64,000 nt of DNA. Origin: Gnetum montanum (lineage: Eukaryota > Streptophyta > Gnetopsida > Gnetales > Gnetaceae). A program made the position numbers and the translations under genes. Shown here piece after piece: positions 10,796 through 20,833 of this stretch (the first letter of the stretch is position 1; each line of letters begins with the position of its first letter). The DNA lies in assembly GCA_015680685.1 (NCBI GenBank), contig MNCI01023384.1:1-64000 (forward strand), read 5' to 3'. Below the pieces are notes generated by a model, which was given only the letters and a program-made list of their open reading frames with translations, did no database searches and was not told the DNA's origin.

Positions 10796-11357
10796 AGGAT
10801 GACACTAACATATTTTAAAACAATAGTCTAAACAAAAGAACTACAATTGGCTTAATTCCATGATAATCCCAAACTAAGTATCATAATGCTTCTATTTTAG
10901 TATAAAAATGATAGGTGGGAATAACAATTCCAAGATGTTGAAATCTTGACCCTATTAGAAGGCCATTATCAAGAACAAACCCAATAAAAATCTTGATTTT
11001 AGGTTATCATCCAAATCTTCAAAGTTTTAAAGATAGTCCTCAATTGCTTTATACTCCGAGTAATATTTCATTTCTAATTTAGATAAAGAAAATAAACCTG
11101 CAAAAGAAGAATTTTATTGACAAATTTAGAAACTAAGTCTAAGAAATAAGAACCATTTGCCTATATGCAATAATCTTGAAGCTTTCAATCAATTATTGAT
11201 GACACTTTAACATGATCACCAATAAGGAAAAGAATAGCTTGCAAAAAAGATTGATAGTTCTATAAAGAAGACATGTTTTCAATAATGTATTCCATCTAAA
11301 TAACACCATCTTCATGAATAAAGTCTTCTTAGGTCTGGAAAGGAAAATTTCTCACCA
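10796..11357. other. Unassigned AT-rich flank of element A
   Basis: No gene or repeat is recognisable. It ends in the target-site copy TGTTC (11358-11362) of element A. Confidence 0.4.
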
Positions 11358-11362
11358 TGTTC

Positions 11363-13078
11363 TAATGAATGGTAGAGTAACCTTATGGCTAACCATACGA
11401 ATCACAAGTGTTCATGCATAATATGGTCCAATTTTGTGGACTTAGAACTAGATGGATGCCTTAGATAACCAAGCATTGAGATGTTGATTGTTGTCTTCCC
11501 AATCACACTTGTGTTAGTTCACTTTGTATGGTTAAGTGCAATTGAGGCACATCATGGTGTTTATTATTATTATTATATTTAAAATATTAAATTAATTAAT
11601 CTAATTATAGAGAAGTAATTTAAACTACCCTAAGCATAGAGCATCTATTCCCAACTTTTTGTACATATCCTAAACATGTACTAAAGTTGTTGGGTTAACA
11701 AGTATTTATTGTTGGGCATACCAAGTGTTCACTCTTGGGATTACCAAATGTTAGTACATTATGCTCGAAGTGGTAGTGCTCATGCATGTTTACTTAAGTG
11801 CTAAATAATAAATTCTTTAACTAATAGCATGGGCAAGTAAATGAACAGTAAGAGTAAAGTGTAAGAAAGTAAATCAAAATGCTAAATCCAAGTGCAACAA
11901 TGGATGAAACGAATCTTGATTTTATTGTCGTTATGTACATGTGTCTAGGTACATAATTGATGAACTGTATTTTGCCTAGCTTTGATATCAAAGCCTTAAT
12001 ATCAAATACGCAATATCGGGTTTCAACATGCAATGTCGGATATTTAATATCATAGGGTGTGTCCCGGCCTAATAGCGCTTGGGCACACGATTTGGAAAAG
12101 CTTTTGTCATAGCATAGCGAAGCTCTTGCAATTTATTTTCCCTAGAGTTAAAATATTTTCGAAAGTGCCTGAAGTAGGAGTCATTGAGTGTATGAACCTT
12201 TATTTGAGCACTGTTGTACCTGAACATGGTAATGTGTGCGGCAATAAAGACAAGATTTTTGATCAAACCTTGTAGCACCTTGGCTAGCTTAAATATTTCA
12301 TTCATGCATTTAATGTTTTGTGCAATTTCATTTAATACTGCCAAGTAATTAAGCTAAATTAAGCTAGTTAGATTAAATAGCAATTAATTAAGCACATAAG
12401 TACGACCGCTTCGAGCATGCGTATGATGCTTGGTAATCCCAACAATGCTTAATATTTAGTAACCCAATAGCATTATACATGTTCAAGATGTCCACAGAAA
12501 GTGGGATCGGATACTTGTGTGTTAGGATAGTTAGTTATTAATCAGCAATCATATTAGTTTAATTGATTTATAAATTGAGTTTTAACTTGCTATTAATTGT
12601 AGATGAATAAAATATAAAATAATAAAAATCATGTGCCTTAATTACACTTGACCATACAATTAAGCTCCACAAGTGTATTTGAATAGACAATGACTATCAC
12701 AGTTAGCTTTCACATCCTAGAACTTATGTACTTAGGAACTTAAGGCCTACAAAATTTGACTGGATCGCATGTGAATGCTTGTGATTCATATGGTTGGGCA
12801 TAGGGGTACCTTGCCGCTCATCAATAATGCACCCAAATAGAACTCCATACAATCTATTGAATCCACATAGTGAGCACTCAAAGATTAAAATTCTAACTTC
12901 TATAATGTAGAACTGAAAAAGTCTAGCTAATGAAATGATCAAATGGTGTTATAAATGTGGTGGGTTCACACATTTATATAAGAAAAGATAAATATTGCAT
13001 TAACATATATGCATTGATACATCAAAGGCTACATCGATACATATATGTCAACACAATTGACTAATTTATTGTTCATCA
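11363..13078 (-). mobile_element. 3' LTR of element A (interrupted by a solo LTR)
   Basis: On the plus strand it starts TAATGA (a mutated TGATGA) and ends TCATCA at 13073-13078. Outside the nested insertion at 11958-12823 it aligns with the other LTR of element A. For example, both contain the words CTAGATGGATGCCTTAGATAA and TAAATCAAAATGCTAAAT. Net length without the insertion is about 845 bp. Confidence 0.85.
11958..12823 (+). mobile_element. Solo LTR, TGATGA...TCATCA family, with TSD ATAAT
   Basis: The 866-bp sequence starts TGATGA and ends GGTACCTTGCCGCTCATCA, like the LTRs at 2830 and 55711. It is flanked by ATAAT at 11953-11957 and 12824-12828. The target sequence is continuous in the sister LTR of element A (near 34160), which proves the insertion boundaries. 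Its U3 shows the family's ATATC-rich motif array (11978-12050). No internal region remains, so it arose by LTR-LTR recombination. Confidence 0.9.
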
Positions 13079-13110
13079 TACCCCCATGATAGACTAAAAA
13101 CTCATCCTCA
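13079..13110 (-). other. Polypurine tract of element A
   Basis: Read on the minus strand, an ACTTGAGGATGAG string is followed by ATGGGGGTA directly before the LTR terminus. It is equivalent to 2790-2829 in copy C. Confidence 0.6.
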
Positions 13111-13299
13111 AGTTAACAAAAGTGGAACCAAGTTAATTACAAAATTGGAGAAGTATAAAAGTCACTAACTAACTAACTAAGACATGAGTGATATAGTACA
13201 ACAAAATCATTTGAATACTTATAATTGGACTTAATAAAATTTGGATACATTAGAAAATCTAGACTAGCCATTATGTATAAAATTGGCCCAAGGAAAATG

Positions 13300-14310
13300 C
13301 TTTAGGTGGTGCCCAAATGTGGTGGCTCTTGGTTCAACTGATGGCCCTGGCTATTACTGCTATTGCTTCTAAGATTTGAAAGGCATCCAATAATGTCTTC
13401 ATCTCCTCCTCCTTACTCCTAGAATCATTAATAATTTAGACAACATTACCTAGATTAGATGGTGTTGGCACATCCCAAGGGTAAGGCAAAGCAAGGAATA
13501 ACTCTTTGGCATTGACGAACCAGGCTTTGAATTACTTGCATTCAATGTTAAACACTTGCATGGTGTTTTTTCAACTTCTAGTAGTGTACCATCCTCTTAG
13601 CCAAGTTCTCTCTAATAACTTGTGCATCTTCAATTTTCACCATGAAGACCTTAAGCTCCAAATTAGTCACTTTTAGCTTTTGCTTAGTCTTCTTGTGGAG
13701 CTTGAACTTAGCATCATAGAAGAGATATGAGTTAGCTACGTGCTTTCCAACTCTAACTATGGCCATTTAGCAATCAACATTACCAAGTTTATGTAATAAA
13801 GGATTGTGAACTCCATATATTCAGTTATTTCTCTAATCTATAACTTCTTCATACAAATCTTCACTTGATTGTACACATTCAATCCATCAAAGATAAGTTG
13901 CCATGCATCTCCTTTTTGTTGGGGTTTCTAGAGGATAATGTTCATTTTCACCTTAGCCAATTGAATCTCATTTTCATTCATTTCTTTAAGCATGTCCACC
14001 TAATTCCTATAATGATTTTCCACCTTTTCATATTTCAAGATCTCATTCTTCCAAGTGGCGATCTCGATGGCTAACTTATTTTTGATAGCATGCACCTTCT
14101 TCATTGAAAGATTCTAGTTTTCAATTACCAACCTTATAATATTCTAGTTTACCCTAGCAAGTTACTCGTGTGAGTGCTAAAGGCATTCCTCTATTTGTTC
14201 TTTCTACTTATCTACCTTAAGCACCTGTCAATTTTCTTTGGTCAGGTCCTTGTTCTCTTAACGCATCTCAATAAGATCATTATTGATCATTCATGAGATT
14301 TAATTGGAGG
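13300..14310 (-). pseudogene. C-terminal half of the third ORF of element A, broken
   Basis: The minus-strand translation in pieces matches the coiled-coil and C-terminal parts of copies B and C. It contains an LKVTNLELKVFMVKIE segment (inside 13578-13766) that corresponds to LHVANLKLKVIKARY in copy C, and a closing LPYPWDVPTPSNLG motif near 13480. The N-terminal domain present at 61300-62450 of element B is absent. The sequence passes directly from the GGPTC spacer block (14312-14530) into the coiled coil, so an internal deletion of about 2 kb occurred here. Many stops interrupt the frame. Confidence 0.65.
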
Positions 14311-17100
14311 TTCATATGTGTTTGGAAGATTTCATAACATAAATAGGGATTTGATAATTCATGTCCATGAAAAGATGAAATGAAAAATAAGAAATGCATT
14401 TAACTTGAAACTGTAACTCAATGATTTGGGAATGTGGAGGTGGTGTATAGCCTAGATGTCCAAATATTATACAAGTAGGTCCTCCCCAAAGCAGGCTCAT
14501 GCCATTAATATTCTTGTATAACCATTCCATAAGGTGTTCATAGGCATGTTGAGAATTGAATATTGATCCAATTTACATGCTAACCCACATAACAATTGTC
14601 TTCGGAATCCTACACTATACTAAACAAAATCATCAAACAAGCAATTGCATGCAGTAGTGAGATGAATAATGGAATAAGAAGGGATTGCAGAAAAGGGGCA
14701 TGTGATGCTTTACCATGTTCACAATAGGTATTGCTGTCAAATGTGTTTAAGTGACCATCATACCTATTTATCCAGGTTTCAAACCAAGTTCGTACCTTTT
14801 TCAATAAGATCGTATTACCTTATTTCAAACTTATAACTGTAGGACCACCACAACCATATGAAAACTTCACTATCGAACAAAAGAGAATAAGAAAGTATTT
14901 TTTATTAATTAATTATTTAAACATTAAGTATTTTTATGAAGCTTATTAATTTGTTAGAGGGGTGTCTTCAAGCATGGGTAACATGTCTTTCCAACCCCAT
15001 ACCCAATGTTAATCCCATCAAAGGAGTACCTTTGAGGATGGGTAACATGTATTTCTAATCACACAATGAGACTAGTTTAAAAGACCTTTGGGATTCCTAG
15101 AAGTAGCCTATCTTCAGGCATGGGTAACATGTCTTTATAGTAGTACCCTAGGAATTAGTTTTCTTTTGTGAAGTAATTAATTGGTGATTGTGTTTTTCTT
15201 AATAAAGGAATACCTTCAAGCATGGGTAACATGTCTTTCCAGTGAAATAACAAGGCAACACTTATTTAATAATATGCTTCCATCACAATTAAAACATGAG
15301 TAATGACATAAATACATGAAGTAATTAGATCCATAGAGGAAATGCAAGGAATCAACAAGTTCTCTTAATGCTACATCCTTTTTCATTCCCTCTTAGCTCT
15401 TCCCCTTTTCTTCAAGGCATAAATATCATGAGTGAATTTTAGTCTTAATGTAAGAAGAACCATACTACTTTCATGGTGAATACCTCTTATTTATAAAAAT
15501 TGGAGGAATGGATGGTATGGTATCATTGATTTATACAACTTCATTTCCAATCATCTTGAGAGCACAGGGCACTATCAAACAACAAAGTTGGCTTGTACAT
15601 GAATGACAATTCTTATTAATGCATAACAGAAAAATCAAAATTAAATTAAATTAAATACTTGAAAAGGAAAATGAATTAAAGAAAGCAAAAGTATAGAAGA
15701 AAATGAAAAAAATACAAGAAATAGAAAATGTATGAAGAATTGAAAAAAATAAAAAGAAATTGTAAAACAAAAAGTTGAAAAAAAAAAATAGGTTTATCAA
15801 TTCCTAGTTGAAGATGGAATACCTTCTCCATGACTAAACTCATGGACAAGTGCTTGAAAATGAGCCACATATTCATAGGGTCATGCATTATAGGTTTCCT
15901 AGATATCATCTTTAGTGGTTTATATCTATATTTATGATTCTAATTAATGTTATTGATAATAGGGTTTTGATTAGTTAGAGATAGATACTTTGTTGGACTA
16001 AGAGTTATTTCTATTAAAGATGTTCCACGTGTTTTTCTTTTGGTTTTTAAATTTGATGTTTAGATCTCCATGTTTATATCCTTTTTAGTGTGTATCGTTT
16101 AGGTGAAATTTATCATCTTGTAGATTTTCTATGTTGTTAATTCTCTTACTGTAACAACTAAAAGGTTATTTAGATGTTTTTATGCATGTTTTAAATAGTT
16201 TGGTACTTTCTAATGACTGAGTGTTTTCTTATTTAGTGATCATTACATCCTTATGTTGTTGTACACTCTCTTGTTTTTTAAGTTTGTTGTGAGATGGTAT
16301 TATAGTTGCATTTATGGTTTAAACTATCTACTCACAACTGCATCTTATATCCTCAAATGTAATGCATGAAATTTTCTGCCTCTTCATTATGCCACATTTA
16401 GTTTCCTTAGTAATCTTCAAGGAAATTTCTTAGAATCCTAGCTTAACGTCAATGGTGCTAAGCCATGCTTTTCCCATGATTATGGAAAAGTTCCTCTTAT
16501 TATTTTCCATAGTGATCACTAGGAAATAGGAAATATGCTCAATAAGACCACCTAATAATAGTAATCATAACATCCTTTACCAATTCAAAAGAAATAGTGA
16601 ATCATTGGTCTATCGGCTCCAACCTAATATTGCATTTCTTTAATGATGGTAGATTTCATGCCTTGTACATTTCTCAAGAAATTAAGAAACCTAAGTCTAG
16701 TAGAGCCTTGCATGATGCATTTCTTACAATCTATAAGTAGATCAAGGGGCTTCTTGGATTAGTTCTTTTTCTAGGATGGTATCCTATCTTAATTTAGTTT
16801 GTGACTACATTAGTAAGCATTATAGTTTATACCTTAGGGACATTTTGGTTTGAAAGTAGCTTGGAGGTTATCTAAGAGCTTATTGGTGTTGGATTTGCAA
16901 CCATGGATGCCTATGAAAATTTAGATGGACTAGGCTAAAGAATGATTGTTTCTAAGCCTTACATTCAAAACCACTTGAGTTGTCATCTAGCTACAAGTTC
17001 ACTGCTCTTATGGTATTCCACTGTTAAGAATGTAGAGGAATTTCTCCTTCCATTAGTGGAGAAGGTAGTAAAAGATTTAGGATGTGAGGTTTAGATTGTT
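14311..17100 (-). other. Non-coding spacer of element A between gag and third ORF
   Basis: This spacer aligns piecewise with 58935-60385 of element B. Shared landmarks on the minus strand are the GGPTC-encoding block (14312-14530), the GCTAAGAGGGAATGA-AAGGATGT string (near 15375-15395) and the TTTAGTCATGG string followed by a pyrimidine-rich tract (15660-15840). No polymerase, protease or integrase motif was found in either strand. Four short copies of a CATGGGTAACATGTCTTTC-like sentence recur at about 14974, 15037, 15119 and 15219. Confidence 0.6.
14970..15245. repeat. Dispersed short repeat GGGTAACATG, four copies
   Basis: The phrase (A)GCATGGGTAACATGTCTTT or a near variant occurs at about 14974, 15038, 15120 and 15220, each with different spacer sequence. 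Spacing is irregular (64-100 bp), so this is a degenerate minisatellite within the non-coding spacer of element A. Confidence 0.6.
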
Positions 17101-18769
17101 GTGGAGGGTGAGAAGAATATGTAAAAGGAGATTCAGCACATGGAGTGATAGGCCTATGGTACTCTAGAGGATAATTGTGGTGAGTAGAGACATAAGTGAA
17201 AGAGCTACTAGGTGATACAAGTTCTTGAACATAATATCCATAAGTATCTAGTTGCTTATAGAAATATTGCTACCTTGGTGGTGGCATCTCCCATGACTAT
17301 GAGTTTTGCCATCACTAGTAGTACTATTGAGGTTAAGATGGAGCCCCACTTGGATAATATTTTTAGCGATGATAGGATTACTTGTGGTTGTCTTGAGGAT
17401 AAGGTAACCTCCTTGGGGCTTTCTTCTTGATAAAATTTGGGTTTAATTCATAATTTCCAAACTCCTACAAGTGTGACATTATTAGGAAAAAAACCTTTCA
17501 AATGTTTTTACTAGAAAGTGTCATAGATATCATCATTTAATTTGGAGTCTCAAACCTTCTCCATTGTAGCTACTTTCCCTTTGTGCTGGTACTAGTGCTT
17601 TCCTATATCTGTTTTCTTTCTTTTATCTTTCTTCTTAGCTCTTGTTCTTCTCTTTATCCTCCATAATCTTTAGTGTTATTTGGAATTTTTCATCAATGGA
17701 GTCCCACATGTTATTAAACTTCACTAATATTTCAAAAATTGATTTTTGAATGAGCAAAGTCTTTATTTGTACTATCTTCTCTAATGGTGCTTCTTCATCA
17801 GGTTCACATAGATATGCCTCCTTTCTGAGGATGGAGGAATCTCTATTGTACTCTTCTACATTTTCTTCTTTCTTTAGTGCATCTTCCTCCTTCACCACTT
17901 GATCAATCAACCTTTGGACCTAATGGGATCTCATTTTAGATAATCTTCCATGGGCATATATCCCAAGAGTCTCTCTTATTTTACTATGGAGTCCATCTAT
18001 GATATGGTGTAGTTACTTCCTTTAAGAAAAGCCATGGCTTGGGAATCTGTGAAGGAGAGAATAATATATGCCAAAGGCTACAACAAGTGATTTATGATTA
18101 TCATATCTTACTATGGAGTCTTTCTATGATATAGTGTAGTTACTTCCTTTAAGAAAAGCCATGGCTTGGGAATCTATGAAGGAGAGAATAATATATGTAA
18201 AGGCTACAACAAGTGATTTATGATTATCATATCTTGACTCTTCAATTTGTTTTCTCAAATTGGATATCATAAAGTATGTTTCATGTTTGTCATTAAACAA
18301 TTCCAACATTATACTCCATCTCCTAAAAGATTTTAGTTTCAAGGAGTGATACCAACTTTTAGCTTCTTTGATGATATCTCTAGAAAAAGTTTTAGCTTTT
18401 TCCATACATTCTCGATATTTTGCAAGGTATAGACATCATGGAAGGCTTATAGATGATGTTGTAGGTCTACATTATAGCCTCCCTCAAACTTTGGAATGTT
18501 GTTCATATTCAATCTTTTAATCCTGCTATTCCTTTGATGTCTAGTAGAAATATAAACTACCTCTTAGATGTTTCTCATGCTTCTTGTGGTAAAAAATGGT
18601 CCATCATAATCATATTGGTTCTCATGGTCTATGTCATGATCATATCTTCCTTGGCATTGCTTGCTTTGTCTCCTTTTATGATGGTGCCCATCCCCTTATT
18701 CATGTTTACATTCTCTTCTACCATCCCTGTGATGGTTCCTTTGATCATCTTCAATATGCCTATTATTAC
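17101..18769 (-). pseudogene. gag of element A, 3' part (interrupted by element D)
   Basis: The best piece (18124-18405, minus strand) reads like a retrotransposon gag core: a SWYHSLKLKSF-RW motif followed by LRKQIEESRYDNHKSL. This parallels VWYRSLKPNSIYSW and FRRQIQDWKQGQ in element B (57369-57695). Further downstream, 17635-17910 is acidic/lysine-rich, and 17200-17400 is homologous to 58089-58331 of element B. The reading frame begins beyond element D at 32867. Several stops and frame changes make it a pseudogene. Confidence 0.65.
17981..18234. repeat. 127-bp direct tandem duplication inside element A gag
   Basis: TTACTATGGAGTC begins both copies at 17981 and 18108. The copies differ at a few positions (for example GGTGTAG versus AGTGTAG, CCAAAGG versus TAAAGG), so this is a genuine older duplication, not an assembly echo. 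It lies within the gag region and shifts the frame. Confidence 0.85.
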
Positions 18770-19066
18770 TGAAACACCACTAATTTTGGCCTAACACTTT
18801 GAAACAAGAATAACACATGCCCTTTCAAGTATTCGAGAGGCAAAATTTTCCTAAGGCATGAAACTCAAGTCCAGGTTGCTCAAGCTAACTTGATCACCCT
18901 ATTAAGCTAGCTTGCCCTCAGCATGAGAAGCTCCAACAATTTCAAAATCAAATAAAAAGTGGTCCAAATCTAAGGGTGCAAGCCATCCTCAAGAGCCGTT
19001 GATGTCCACTCCAAGTATCAGCATTCAGGAGTCCAAATTTCAAGCCAGACTACACAATTTTTTGTA

Positions 19067-19299
19067 GGTCACGCTGGGCAATCATGCTAGGCATGACCAC
19101 AGCGTGACCAACTTTCAGATCCTCAAAAATCCTTAAAATAGCATCAAAATGGTTTGATTTTGAAGGGACAAGTCACCCTCAAGGTCCATTAATGATTTCT
19201 CCAAGTTTCAACCTCCAGAACTTCAGATTTCAACTCCAAAAATGCTCATTTTTGTCACTGATGCCCAGGTCACGCTGGCAGTGTGAGTCTAGCGTGACC
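19067..19299. repeat. Two GGTCACGCT...AGCGTGACC inverted pairs in U3
   Basis: GGTCACGCT at 19067-19075 pairs with AGCGTGACC at 19101-19109. A second pair is at 19268-19276 and 19291-19299. The 3' LTR keeps only parts of both. A further GGTCACGCT lies just inside the element at 20707. The function is unknown; they could be protein-binding sites or hairpins. Confidence 0.7.
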
Positions 19300-19307
19300 A
19301 ACTTTCA

Positions 19308-19586
19308 GAAAATTCCAGAAATTTCCAAAAAATTCTTGAAAATTCTTAGCATCAAAAAATTTCAGAAAATACTAGAAAATTCTTAGCATCAGAAAATTCC
19401 AAAAAATTTCAAAAAATTCTTAGCATCAGCAACTCCTAGAAAATGGTAGAAAATTCCAAAAAATTCTCAGCATCAACAACTCCAAGAAAATTCCAGAAAA
19501 TTGTTAGCATCAGCAACTCCAGAAAATTCCAAAAAATGGCAGAAAATTTCAAAAAAATCTCAGCATTAGAAAATTCCAGAAAATTC
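19308..19586 (+). promoter_or_regulatory. Array of heat-shock-element-like sites in the 5' LTR of element D
   Basis: The canonical heat-shock-factor site is alternating nGAAn and nTTCn units every 5 bp. Correctly phased runs are GAAaaTTCcaGAAatTTC at 19308-19325 (four units), TTCttGAAaaTTC at 19333-19345 (three), GAAaaTTCcaGAA at 19486-19498 (three) and GAAaaTTCcaGAAaaTTC at 19569-19586 (four). Several isolated GAAaaTTC pairs lie between them. They sit in a degenerate minisatellite with CAGCATCAGCAACTCC linkers, about 380-660 bp upstream of the TATA box. The motif is seen; heat inducibility is inferred. Confidence 0.6.
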
Positions 19587-19964
19587 TCAACATTAACAAC
19601 TTCTAGAAAATTTCAAAAAACTCATGGACAAAGAAGTTTCAAGCAAGACGGGTTGAATTTCCCTTATACATTTCATTGTAAATCTTCATTTGTGGGATAG
19701 TCAAGCCCTCATGGTCTAAATTAAATATACTTTCATGGGCTTAAATAACCCATAAATTATAAAATGCGATGTACCTAGTCAAGAACGTAGCTTGCCAACA
19801 CACATCCAACTTGTGCACAATTGTCCAACACACATTCAACTCTCGCTAGCATGCATCCAACCCGAGCACAATTATCCATTGAACACGTCACAAGATCCTG
19901 TTTCCTCTCATCTCTCATCCGTTGATTCTATCCACGGATTCCATGCCCGAGTTTGGCCCAACCT

Positions 19965-19972
19965 TATAAATA
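19965..19972 (+). promoter_or_regulatory. TATA box in the 5' LTR of element D
   Basis: TATAAATA lies downstream of the U3 array. The matching 3' LTR box is at 31500-31507. Transcription would start near 19995-20005. Confidence 0.7.
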
Positions 19973-20606
19973 CCCTGTCAATTCACATAAACAGGAGAGG
20001 GGGCAATTGGAGACATCCGCAATTCTGAGAAAGTAAAGAACCTGCAATCCTTGGGCACTCGACACACTTGATTGTTGGCATCCAAGCATTTCTCACATTC
20101 ATCACATCATCACGTTACATCACCCCGGGGTTAGGCATTCAACCTGCCATCTACACGCAACTACGCTTTGACCGATGCACATCTTTTCTAAGCGATGCAT
20201 TATTTCCGTTTTGCCAACCAAACATTATTTCCATTTTCAATTTTACGTTCTGTTTTATGTTCTGTTTACATTTCTACTTACATTCAATTTATGTTCAGTT
20301 TACACATTCAGTTTAGTTTACGCCTTACGTTTACATTTATGTCTTACGTCTCATGGCTCATGTTTACATTTTACGCGCATTCACATGTTTTAAGACATAA
20401 TTTATGATAACCCCAGTGCTAGCCGTAGCTTACACTTGGGGAAGTCCTTGGTTGATATACGTGCAAACCATCCAAGGCAATCTACCTTCGTTTACTTTTT
20501 TAGCTTGCCCTCGGGCGAAGATAGGGTCAACTATGTCTGTCCAACGATCTCTCGGTGTCTGTTTCCCTTCCATTCTTACACCGACAATTTAGGTCAGTAC
20601 AATTTT

Positions 20607-20624
20607 TGGCGCTAGAAGGAGGGC
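20607..20624 (+). other. Primer binding site of element D
   Basis: TGGCGCTAGAAGGAGGGC begins five bases after the LTR end. The TGGCGC start is the complement of a tRNA 3' GCGCCA end. I did not identify the cognate tRNA with certainty. Confidence 0.65.
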
Positions 20625-20833
20625 CTAAATTTGCCATTGTTAAAACGTTGATCACGCTACCTATCAAAACTTTTTCATCTTACCCTGTGAGTCTCCTATC
20701 CCTGTTGGTCACGCTGAGCTTGTCCTGTTGGTCTGGTTTGATTAGTTTGGTCACGTTGTGTTTGTGTCACAGTCATGCTGCAACTACTTGTAATCCAACT
20801 CCATTCATCTAGCCCAGTCTACTCACATTCATC

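Larger units (their letters stand above)
18770..20601 (+). mobile_element. 5' LTR of element D
   Basis: It starts TGAAACACCACTAATTTTGG and ends GGTCAGTACA. It aligns along its full length with 30343-32147. The U3 carries two inverted GGTCACGCT/AGCGTGACC pairs and a heat-shock-element-like array (19308-19586). The TATA box TATAAATA is at 19965-19972. The R/U5 region has a run of TTTACATT-like words (20225-20390). Confidence 0.92.
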
